A stretch of DNA of 64,000 nt from Symsagittifera roscoffensis (lineage: Eukaryota > Xenacoelomorpha > Acoela > Convolutidae), in assembly GCF_963678635.1 (NCBI RefSeq), contig NC_087071.1, positions 3,549,624 to 3,613,623 of the forward strand. Reading direction: 5' to 3'. Position numbers and translations under genes: made by a program. Below, piece by piece: positions 44,800-54,100 of this stretch; within the stretch, counting starts at the first letter, position 1; every line of letters starts with the position of its first letter. The notes under the pieces are model-generated. The model made no database searches, was not told where the DNA came from, and was given only the letters and a program-made list of their open reading frames with translations.

Positions 44800-46893
44800 A
44801 TGGCAGATCGATTCTGGAAGTCCATGCCATCGGCTCTGAAGAAGCCCACACTTGACGAATTGTACAGGCGGCTGAGGGACCTGGATTACACTCAAGTGGA
44901 CGAGAGAATGGCAGTGATGTTGAATGCCATCCTCCAACTGGAGGAACAGGGCGAGTGTCGGGAGTCTGCGACGGAAGCGGTTTTGATGGTGGGCTACACC
45001 ACTGATGGAGTGTCCAACCAGGAACAAACCAGATGGCTGTCCTGGAATGTGGATGGGGCTATAAGGGGATTCGATCTGGCCAGGAACCCTGGCCTGAACA
45101 ACAACACGGAGTACGGCGCGGGTGAATTCCCACTGCCGGTCAGACCACCTGTCAGATCCTCAAGCCAGAGTACGAGCAAGGTACCATCGATCAGTCCCTT
45201 CATGATGTTGACAGGCAGGGAGAGGGCAATGCCTCTAACATTCTTCTACCCGGAATATGAAGGGAAGAGGACGTCGCCTCAAGCATATGTGAAGGAAGCG
45301 ATCAGAAGACAACAAGAGCTAAACGAGCTGTGCAGGAGGAATACGGCGCAAGCGCAGATGAGGCAACGCAAGAAATATGACGAAAAAATATTACAAGCAA
45401 AACCATACGAGGTGGGTCAGTACGTCTGGGTCTTCCAAAATGTCATACCACCGAAGGGAACGAAGAAACTACTCAAGAAGTGGAGAGGACCGTTCATGAT
45501 AACGGAAGTACATCAACAAGGACGGTTCTACCGCTTGAGTACTGGGCGAGCAGCACATTACGAAAATCTGAAGCCTCACGTCCCATCCCCGGAAGACTGG
45601 TGTCTACCGAAAGACATGGAGGGTCTCGAGTACCTGGTGGTAGAGCCAGCGTGTGAAGTGAATGAGAAAGGCACCAGGGAGAAAAATGATGGCAATGAAA
45701 ACCTGAGCTTGGACGACAATGAGAAGATAGAGGTGGAATCTGAAGCAGGATCGTTTGCAGAAGAAGACTGGAACGACCCGGAGCAAGATGAGGTGCCGAA
45801 GTGGGTGGAGCCAGATCGACCAATACCATCGGGAATCAGGACTGGCAATCGTAAGCGGACTGGTATGAGGTACAATAGATACGGGGATGACTTCTTGATT
45901 GACAAGATACAGCCAGACAAATTGGGCGAGGAACTACTGAGTGCAGGCGAACTGGAAGCCAAAGAGGAATGGCAGGTCATTAACGATGGTGGGCACTATC
46001 CGCAGGAAGACTACTCGATACCAGAATTGGAGGCGGATCTCGAACAAAGTGAGATAGAGAGGAGGAAGAACACGAACTTGAGGATACTAGAGTGGATGCG
46101 CGATGTCAAGAACGAGAGCAACGAAGGACAAAGCATTCAACAAGTCGACGTGTCATCGGATAAATACACGAAGGCAGAGGACCCTCTTTTCGGATGGACG
46201 GCAACAGACAGGCCACTGGATATTCCTCCGCACAATTCAGACCCAACGACATCGACGGGGACGTCGATAAATATTTTTGTCCGGGGAGTGGGGGTAGGAC
46301 TTACCCACACCGAAAATTTGATGATAAAGAAGCTCAAGGAAGTGAGAGAAACGAGCGAGTTGGAACTGGAACAGGAAGACCCAGAGCCTACCATAGGACG
46401 GAATTTCAAAACGAAATTTGAAATACCCAATGAGTACTCGGAAAACATCATGATAACGGATAGCGACTTCATCCTGTCAGACAGGACTAGCGCGATCTGC
46501 ATCACGGCAGATATGAGTTTCAAGTCAAGACTGGAGGCTGACTTCAAGAGAGAGTACCAGAACGTGGAGTTTCTGTTCAGACAGAGACCAGGACTGGGAG
46601 GGATAGCAGCGCTTCCACCATCAGTAGCACAAGTCCCGGGGAAATACCTGTGCTTCCTAGTAACGAGAGTCAATGACAGGAACACAATTGATCCCGAACA
46701 CGTGATGTTGGCACTAACTAGACTACGAGACTTCATGATTGAAAGAGGGATAACAGAGGTCTCAATGCCGGTGTATGACCCAAACAGGGGTAAACTGAGC
46801 CCAAGGGAATTGTACGCTATACTACATGTAGTCTTCGCAGAAACCGAGATAATGGTGTATCTTCATAAAAAGTATTACTTGAGCATCGCCTGA
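44800..46893 (+). CDS. Chimeric ORF: ORF2 N-terminus fused to integrase C-terminus and macro domain
   Basis: Created by the tandem duplication, whose length is a multiple of three. About 130 residues of the ORF2 start (ATG 44800, context aaaaATGG) run in frame into the integrase C-terminal module, acidic tail and macro domain, ending at the natural Pol stop. The predicted product is 697 residues and has no DDE catalytic core. It sits behind the same splice-acceptor-like sequence as real ORF2, so it may be expressed in its place. Its reading frame is fully open. Whether it has any function is unknown. Confidence 0.85.
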   Translation: MADRFWKSMPSALKKPTLDELYRRLRDLDYTQVDERMAVMLNAILQLEEQGECRESATEAVLMVGYTTDGVSNQEQTRWLSWNVDGAIRGFDLARNPGLNNNTEYGAGEFPLPVRPPVRSSSQSTSKVPSISPFMMLTGRERAMPLTFFYPEYEGKRTSPQAYVKEAIRRQQELNELCRRNTAQAQMRQRKKYDEKILQAKPYEVGQYVWVFQNVIPPKGTKKLLKKWRGPFMITEVHQQGRFYRLSTGRAAHYENLKPHVPSPEDWCLPKDMEGLEYLVVEPACEVNEKGTREKNDGNENLSLDDNEKIEVESEAGSFAEEDWNDPEQDEVPKWVEPDRPIPSGIRTGNRKRTGMRYNRYGDDFLIDKIQPDKLGEELLSAGELEAKEEWQVINDGGHYPQEDYSIPELEADLEQSEIERRKNTNLRILEWMRDVKNESNEGQSIQQVDVSSDKYTKAEDPLFGWTATDRPLDIPPHNSDPTTSTGTSINIFVRGVGVGLTHTENLMIKKLKEVRETSELELEQEDPEPTIGRNFKTKFEIPNEYSENIMITDSDFILSDRTSAICITADMSFKSRLEADFKREYQNVEFLFRQRPGLGGIAALPPSVAQVPGKYLCFLVTRVNDRNTIDPEHVMLALTRLRDFMIERGITEVSMPVYDPNRGKLSPRELYAILHVVFAETEIMVYLHKKYYLSIA

Positions 46894-47319
46894 GTCGGGT
46901 ACACGGGGGTCTCAAGCCGGGTGTGAAGGAAGAATCTTGAGCTAGGTACTGGGGTACAGAACAGGTGAGGGATCTTAGGGGTGATTGGCATGACAATTGT
47001 TATTTTAAATGATTGATGGTGCTAAAACATAAAATGTATCTGCATGTTTTTAGAAAGTTTCAATTGAACCATTTTAGTAGGGTGAAAAAGGGGGGTTTTT
47101 AATCATAAAAGCAATGGGGTTTTCTGGTTAGGGACACTGCTTGTCGGTCTAAAAATTGGGTGTTATTTTCAGATCGATTTGTTGAACTCACGTTGACTAC
47201 TCATCTATATTCAATTGAAAGAAGAAAACGACATCTCGAAAAGATAACTCAAGTTGCTCATACTCAAGTTGCTCATTCTCAAGTTATTAATACTCAAGTT
47301 GCTTATACAAATCACAACA
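46894..47319 (+). other. Gap before ORF2 in C, second copy
   Basis: Repeat of 44374-44799 including the splice-acceptor-like ttattttcag (ending 47172) and the 15-bp repeats. It directly precedes the complete ORF2. Confidence 0.65.
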
Positions 47320-50300
47320 ATGGCAGATCGATTCTGGAAGTCCATGCCATCGGCTCTGAAGAAGCCCACACTTGACGAATTGTACAGGCGGCTGAGGGAC
47401 CTGGATTACACTCAAGTGGACGAGAGAATGGCAGTGATGTTGAATGCCATCCTCCAACTGGAGGAACAGGGCGAGTGTCGGGAGTCTGCGACGGAAGCGG
47501 TTTTGATGGTGGGCTACACCACTGATGGAGTGTCCAACCAGGAACAAACCAGATGGCTGTCCTGGAATGTGGATGGGGCTATAAGGGGATTCGATCTGGC
47601 CAGGAACCCTGGCCTGAACAACAACACGGAGTACGGCGCGGGTGAATTCCCACTGCCGGTCAGACCACCTGTCAGATCCTCAAGCCAGAGTACGAGCAAG
47701 GTACCATCGATGACAAGGGCACAGCAGACGGGGGAAGCTTATCCGGACATCAGCGCCATGAAGAGAGAACTCGAGAAGGCTCAGCGGGAAAAGAACAAGG
47801 CAAACCTAGATCGGGATCAAGCCAGAGTGGGCTGGGAGAAAGCTAAGCTGGAAAGGGACCAAGCAGTCATTGAACGAGATCAAACTCAGAAGTTGCTTGA
47901 GATGCTGCGGGCGGAACAGGAGCAGGCAGAAAGGGTGCGGGAGAATGCCGCGAACTGTGAGCAGTTGAAGCAGGTTCTGGAGAGGGATCAGACCGAACTT
48001 AAAAGGATTCAGCGACAACAACTTGATATGCAGAAAGGGGCTGGGCCCAAGGAACGGGTGGTGACGACCTCGAGACCAGAGTCACGCATGGAGGTGGATG
48101 AAGCTCCCAGGTCAAAGGGACGATTCAACCTCGATCGTGCGGCCCAGGAACATATGAACGAGGGCCTGGAGGTATGGATACCACCCGAATCAGCGTCCTC
48201 CCTGCGTGGTTTAGAACCTCAAGTAATACGACCCTTGATGGATGTCGCGCTGCCGGGATATACACCGAGTTCGACCCCAGGCAGTAGTCATGAGAGTGGC
48301 AGTTCGTCACGGTTGAAAGAATTGCACGAGCGACTACAAATGAGGAGTCGCGAGAGCCCAGCGAGAACGGACTTACCCCCGACGTGGGGGGAACAACCTG
48401 TCAGGAATGTGGTAATCTCGAGCTACAAGAAGAACACGGAGGGGAGATACCGCAAACACAACCGGATGGACTGGAACGCGGCGCAGAGGAAGAGAAGAGA
48501 CTGTTTCCATGACGCGACCTGGGTGGAGTACTTCACGCATCCACGGGTGCCTGAAGGCGTGATTCATTTGATCATTGGGGACAGCTTGTTGCGGGTACTG
48601 AACCGAATCCAGTCCCATTGGCAAACGGGAATCTTGAGTTTCGCCGGAGCCGCAACGCCACAAATGTTAGCAACACTTGAGATGTTAGGGATGGTGAGTG
48701 TATGCACGGTCACCCTGATGGTCGGGACAAATGACGTGTCCAGGGGGGAAGCAAGGAAGGTGATCAGGCTGCATGACAAAATGAGCTGCATTCTCGAGGT
48801 GATCCGGATCCAAATGGATCCGGCCATTCTCACGGTATGTACCGTTCCCTACAACATGGGAGCGGATCAGCATGCAGTAGAAATGAATACAAAAGTGCGA
48901 AACCTAAACGAGACGATCAGGAAGATACATCAAAGGAGTGTCCTTCCCCTTGAGCTACTGGATGTGGCGGAACAAATGGAGTTGCCCTCTTTCCCTGAGA
49001 ATGCCTCTGCGGACGGCATTCACTTTGACAAGCCCCGAGGAGTAGAGTGGCTGAACAACGTCTTCCAAAGACATGTATGTGCGGTTGAGGCAGAGCTGCT
49101 GGAGACGGCACAGGTCACGTTCGGACCACCCCCAAACCCACCCTTCTTCAACCCGAGATCTTTGTCCAGTCGCTTAGGCGAGAGAATTGATTCTAGAGAC
49201 AGCTCAAGCAACAGCCGGACCAAGTTGCCGAGCACCACACCCATGGAAGCTGATGAAGCGACATCGTCAACTCCCCAAGGGTCAGTGATATCCTCAGTAG
49301 TGGTGGCGGAGAAGAAGAGGTCTGAGAAGCCACTGGAGACCAGCCGGTTGAAATATGAGGAAAAAGTCAGGGAACTGGATCTGGAGGATCTGGAGTGCAG
49401 ATTGGAGCTAGCGAGAACCTTGGGTCTTGAGCAGGTATCACACGAAGAGTTGGGGAGACCCCAGTGCGTGGATTGGTTGAAAGCCCACGAAACACACTTC
49501 TCAAGAGCAAAGTTGATGGAGACGGCTGATCTGACTGGAATTCCCACGAAATCGGTGATGGGACCAATTAATTACAGACCTCTCAAGTCATTGGGGAGTC
49601 CAGGACTGGTGGTGGAGCCGCCCAAACACCGAACCAGCATTGCCAGAATTAGAGTGGCCACCCCGGCGCAATTGAGAGTGGTGGACAAATTGATGGACCC
49701 GAGAGAGATGGAGTTACCAGACGCCGCATATGAAGGCACAAGATTAGCCAACGACCCCCGATATGGGAAACCTTGTGGACAGACACAGCTGGCCAAAACC
49801 TTGGCAGTTTATGACAGGGCAGACCCAGCTGCAGGAAGGGTGGTCATCGTGGCAGGGTCAGATTTCGAAGGAACTTCGCCCAAGTTATTTTGGCCAGAAA
49901 CTCTGATATACACCTTGCCGGGAGCGGAGTTAAACCAGATGCTGACCCTGGTGGTGGCAATGAAATCAGAAATGCCCTGTGAACCCGAGTTATTGCTGTT
50001 CGCGGGGATGAACGATCACCTGCATGCACTGGGATTTCTTGAGCAGCTTAGGGGTGATGAACCTACACCGAAGAGGATCTGGGAGGCGATCCAGACTTTA
50101 TTTGCGGCTATAAATGAAGTACAGGAGAATGTTGCCTCAAGATTCGGCTCCAAAACGAAAGTGGCATTCACAACGTCCCCCGGATACTCGAGCATGCCGC
50201 CTGCTCTGCAATTTGTATACGCGATCTTGGTCTTGATCGCAGAGGGTAATGGGTGGCGTGTCCTGATGGCAGCTCCCAACCGAGAATTGGAACTGACGAA

Positions 50301-51195
50301 CTTGAGATTGCGCAGATCAGAACTCGCGGCAGCGTGGGCGGATGTCTCCCATGCGTTGAGAGGCTTTTACGAGTTGGCCGACATCCTCATCGTGTTAGAC
50401 GACGTCCTCTTGTTGGAAATATCCAACTTCGCCAGACAACTCCAGCTCAATCCGATAATCAGGGACGATCATCCAGTGGTGGCTCACCTGACGACTAGTC
50501 TGTGGTTTCGGGACATGGATTTGACCATCACGAGCTCGACCAGCAGATCTAGAGGGCCAAACAACGAAAGAAGGAACGTCGCTACGGCGGAGAAGCAACT
50601 AGAGTCGATGGTGCATCGGTTGGCACAAGAGAGAGGCAAGTGGCCCTTCTTAACGCCCAGATTGGAGAATGCCAGAGGGAGAACAAGGGAGGATGCGCCG
50701 CTTCTAGTGAAGCAGATCTGGGATTTTCTCGAGGAGCAACTGGGAATAGCTGAGCAGAAGGAGATGACGGTTGGCAGGTTCGTCACTGCAGCCAATGAAG
50801 TCGCGATTGGAGGATTCTGGAGGGAACACGCGAGAGGTGAACTGAGGACGAGGAAGGATCATGAGATTCTCGAGTTCTTGAGTCCTTGCTGGGGAAAGGA
50901 ATTCCTGGCCGGTGTGTACAGTGCGAAGGAGACTATCTTTAAAGCATTTATTCAGGAAGTATTAAACATGCCCATCAGTCTGTTGCTGGCGCTGTACCTG
51001 GTTTACCCGAGGTATCTGTTTAATCTGGGCCCAGCATACATGTTTAGTCGTGGCGTGGATAACCTCAGGATAGATGGGTACTTGACGTTGGTGCTTCTAA
51101 CGCACGGCGAGCTGGCATCATTTCATCGATTAATGAGGTACGGAGAGCCCCTGTCAATGGGAAGAACACACCCAAGTATCGATACCTACTCGTAA
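47320..51195 (+). CDS. Element C ORF2, N-terminal part: coiled coil and SGNH hydrolase
   Basis: ATG 47320 (context acaaATGG). Residues 1-130 are a helical N-terminal domain shared with B; about 140-260 a charged coiled coil; about 410-590 an SGNH/GDSL hydrolase with Ser422 (GDS), Gly443, Asn471 (GTND), Asp565 and His568 (DGIH); about 830-1010 a second SGNH-like segment; then a conserved region without recognised domain. The frame stops at TAA 51193-51195. In D the same place is open and continues, and downstream C stays in the same frame, so the stop is a mutation inside one protein of about 2,950 residues. No signal peptide is visible. Confidence 0.88.
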   Translation: MADRFWKSMPSALKKPTLDELYRRLRDLDYTQVDERMAVMLNAILQLEEQGECRESATEAVLMVGYTTDGVSNQEQTRWLSWNVDGAIRGFDLARNPGLNNNTEYGAGEFPLPVRPPVRSSSQSTSKVPSMTRAQQTGEAYPDISAMKRELEKAQREKNKANLDRDQARVGWEKAKLERDQAVIERDQTQKLLEMLRAEQEQAERVRENAANCEQLKQVLERDQTELKRIQRQQLDMQKGAGPKERVVTTSRPESRMEVDEAPRSKGRFNLDRAAQEHMNEGLEVWIPPESASSLRGLEPQVIRPLMDVALPGYTPSSTPGSSHESGSSSRLKELHERLQMRSRESPARTDLPPTWGEQPVRNVVISSYKKNTEGRYRKHNRMDWNAAQRKRRDCFHDATWVEYFTHPRVPEGVIHLIIGDSLLRVLNRIQSHWQTGILSFAGAATPQMLATLEMLGMVSVCTVTLMVGTNDVSRGEARKVIRLHDKMSCILEVIRIQMDPAILTVCTVPYNMGADQHAVEMNTKVRNLNETIRKIHQRSVLPLELLDVAEQMELPSFPENASADGIHFDKPRGVEWLNNVFQRHVCAVEAELLETAQVTFGPPPNPPFFNPRSLSSRLGERIDSRDSSSNSRTKLPSTTPMEADEATSSTPQGSVISSVVVAEKKRSEKPLETSRLKYEEKVRELDLEDLECRLELARTLGLEQVSHEELGRPQCVDWLKAHETHFSRAKLMETADLTGIPTKSVMGPINYRPLKSLGSPGLVVEPPKHRTSIARIRVATPAQLRVVDKLMDPREMELPDAAYEGTRLANDPRYGKPCGQTQLAKTLAVYDRADPAAGRVVIVAGSDFEGTSPKLFWPETLIYTLPGAELNQMLTLVVAMKSEMPCEPELLLFAGMNDHLHALGFLEQLRGDEPTPKRIWEAIQTLFAAINEVQENVASRFGSKTKVAFTTSPGYSSMPPALQFVYAILVLIAEGNGWRVLMAAPNRELELTNLRLRRSELAAAWADVSHALRGFYELADILIVLDDVLLLEISNFARQLQLNPIIRDDHPVVAHLTTSLWFRDMDLTITSSTSRSRGPNNERRNVATAEKQLESMVHRLAQERGKWPFLTPRLENARGRTREDAPLLVKQIWDFLEEQLGIAEQKEMTVGRFVTAANEVAIGGFWREHARGELRTRKDHEILEFLSPCWGKEFLAGVYSAKETIFKAFIQEVLNMPISLLLALYLVYPRYLFNLGPAYMFSRGVDNLRIDGYLTLVLLTHGELASFHRLMRYGEPLSMGRTHPSIDTYS
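48550..49080 (+). other. SGNH/GDSL hydrolase domain in C ORF2
   Basis: Four SGNH signature residues are present: Ser (48583-48585) in LIIGDSLL, Gly in FAGAAT (block II), Asn (48730-48732) in VGTNDVS and His (49021-49023) with Asp three residues earlier in DGIHFD. Spacing between blocks fits a compact single-domain enzyme of about 180 residues. Proteins with this fold hydrolyse esters or acetyl groups; the substrate here is unknown. Confidence 0.8.
49840..50520 (+). other. Second, degenerate SGNH-like segment in C ORF2
   Basis: VVIVAGSDF (Ser847, Asp848) resembles block I and LLLFAGMNDHLH (Asn898, Asp899) resembles block III, at a spacing similar to the first domain. No convincing block V Asp-x-x-His follows. 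B keeps VAGSD and VAGSNDHL at the same places. It is probably an inactive tandem copy of the fold. Confidence 0.45.
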
Positions 51196-54100
51196 TGGTG
51201 TGCAGCCGGGCTGAGGACGCTGCTAGTGCAATATCTACTGATGCAAAACAGGCACCTGACTGGCGAAGAAAAGAGCCCGAAGACGAGAGAGGAATGGAGA
51301 AGAGTGAATGGAGGATTGCCCCTATTTACGGACCTATGCCTGGCCATGAGATCGGACCCCATGGGGATGATCCGAGGGCTAGGGGAGGTCGTGACCTGTA
51401 TCTATGGACCGGCCGTCACGTTCGCGTTTCCAGATCCTCTGGTAACCGCTTATCGACACTCCGTGATCCACACGAGCCTCATAAGCGTGTTGGATGGAAC
51501 AACACTCAACTGGTGCCAGCAAGATGTGCTGAGGGCACAGATGAGCAACACGGTGCTCTTTGGGAAGGTGAAAGATCCAGAGTTGGTAGTGTACAGTTTC
51601 CGAGGACAACTGCAATGCCGGATGGGAGGCAAACGTGAGGGCCCCATCGAAACCTACCCCAAGTTCTGGAATCTGAATCCCTTGACAGCCAATGGGCGAG
51701 AAATCTTTAGAATCCCTGCATGGACTAAAAGCTTCGAGCTGGTGAAAAAGGAGCTAGAGGCGATATTGGAGAAGGAAGTCCTGCCAGCGAAAGTTCCTGA
51801 GTTTCCCACAGTGAGGAGAATGACCCTGGGGATGAACAGTTCCCTAGTTGTCCCGTCCCTTTACGCGAGAACCACGACCGAAGAACAGCAGAAGCAGTTC
51901 ACCGACGGCTGGGATCCGATCTTCATCGGCTACACTGCAGCGGTTTACTTTCATACAAGCGACGCGAAGATAAGCCCATGGACCACTCAAGCGAAGAAAA
52001 TGAGAGGGTCAAGGCCCCCGAAATTCGAGGTGCGAGATGCCTTGAGAATACTTGAGCGAGCAGGTCTGGAGAATAAGTTGCCGGTATGGGACGCTGGCAG
52101 AATAATAGTGAATGATGGGCATATCGCGCTGAGAGACGACGAAACATTGCTAGCCACTAGGAGATACCGGGCACCTCATGGACTGGGGCAGGTGAAGAAG
52201 GAACTGGAGGCAGCAGTTCCTTTATACGTGGCACTGACAGAGAACAAGGGGACAAATCCAACGACACCGTCACCCCTATCGGTGGACACCCCTGGCGATA
52301 AGAGAAGCGGCACCGTGGAAGATCGATTCAGGAGGATTCTTGAGAGAAGGGAAGCAGAGTCAGGAGATGAGAGCATGGATGAGACTCTCAGTGAGGCAGG
52401 AGAGGAGATGGAGCTGGGAAACACGCCGGAGCAGAAGCCAGCGGAGGAAGAGTTCACCACGCAAGAACTATTGAAAGATCTGAGTGAAGAAAACTGGGCA
52501 GACACCCCCACGCCACCTCTGACCTCGTCCCCGCGCAAGGATCCAGATTTGCCACTGACGGGCGAGAATTCCAACATGGGAATGATCTTCTTGAGTGCGG
52601 AGAGAATGGAAAAGAACACCTTCGAGGGAAACAAGGATGCCTTCCTGGGCACTCAGGACAAGGATGCTTGGCAAAGATTCTTGAGTGATTTCAATCGAGA
52701 AGCGGAAGAAGAAATCACATTGGACAAGTTTAAAGAGGAGCTATGGAACACGGTGGTGAAGTTTGGTGAGCCTGTCCTGATGGGGACGGGTTTAGAAGAG
52801 AACGCCAGAGGAGAGTTGCTGAGCAAGAAGGTCGAGTTGAGGAGGACATCAAAAAAGACCAGAGAAGACAAATGTAAAGACAGCTCTACTCCGAAACAGA
52901 AAACTGACAATAAAGTAAATAGATATACAAGGGGGGATAAGGTAGGAACTAGTAATATGATTAAAAGTACTAATATCCTTAAGGCTCGAGCAGGGGGGAG
53001 GCAAGAGTTGGATGGAGAGAAAGAAGTGGAATCAGTGATGATAACGACGACGCCCCCAAATAAAGAGGTGAGGTCCCGCAAGAGGAAGAGAGACGTGGAG
53101 GGATTGGGTAGTCCTTCAGCTGACGCAGTCACGGAAAGGGACTTGAGAGAGACAGCCCCCATGGTCCTGGCGCGATGGAAAACGGCAGCCTACAAGAGTA
53201 GCTATGAGCCGAGGAAACTGCTCGACATAGAAAAAGAAATGGAAAACGCCACTAGCTCAGTGTCGGAGGAAGATTTCAAGCCGCAGAGAATAAAAATGAA
53301 GCGAGGCTCGACGAGTGGACAGACCTGGGAGGTGGACGTTGGCAAAGAAAGGGTCTCAAGTGAACATCAGGCCATTGGGAAACAAGTGACCAGCGATCAT
53401 CTTGAGAAGAACAAAACCAGAAATACTTCCCGACCATGGTGGATAGCCCTTGAGACGTTGAAGGAAATGGAAGACTGCTTGAAGAAGTTGGACAGTGGCG
53501 TAGCCCGCAAACGACACAGTTGGGCCACTCAGCAGAAAGCTGAGGTTAACAAAATAGAATTGGCGAATCAGTTAAAAAGATCCTGGCAGAACTTATTGAA
53601 GGATCATTTTGAAGAGGCAATGAGGACACCCTCATCGGCACCGCCGCTGATGGCGAATCCCTTTATCAGGACTGCATGGCAACTGATGTTCGCTTGGAGC
53701 CTGTTGGGGATAGAACTGGAGACACTGACCTCTTACGATAAGTTGAAACTGGGAGGCAAAAATCTAGAGATATACCGAATGCTGACGCAGCACGTCGCCA
53801 GGGACAACACAGGCTTGAGTCTGGCAAGAAGGAAGGATGCAACCTGTTTCTTGAGATGGACGATGTCGATGATGACTTATAGCACCATACTAGCATGTCA
53901 CCAGAGAGCAGTTGGAAGCAAGGCGCTGGAAAAGAGAGTCTCCACAGTCATCTTGAATGTGTACCAGAGTACTGGAATAGTAAGGGAGGAGGATGGTTCT
54001 AGGCAATCTCTGGAGAGCCATAGGAAGTTAGATGAAATACGTAGGTTCTACAACAAGAAGTTCGAAGAGAAGCACGACGTTCACCGCAATCTGGCTTCGC

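Larger units (their letters stand above)
42671..47710 (+). repeat. 2,520-bp tandem duplication inside C (units 42671-45190 and 45191-47710)
   Basis: Each unit contains the end of the integrase, the macro domain, the gap and the first 130 codons of ORF2. The junction at 45190/45191 joins ORF2 (KVPS) to integrase (ISPFMML) with about 2 bp of shared sequence. Units are almost identical except for a cluster of differences at 44055-44379 against 46575-46899. Confidence 0.95.

Noticed and set aside
47254-47319. Hydrophobic N-terminal extension of ORF2 upstream of the ATG (LLILK repeats)
   Set aside because: It needs a TTG start and comes from translation of the non-coding 15-bp repeats. B has nothing similar; the ATG at 47320 has a good context.
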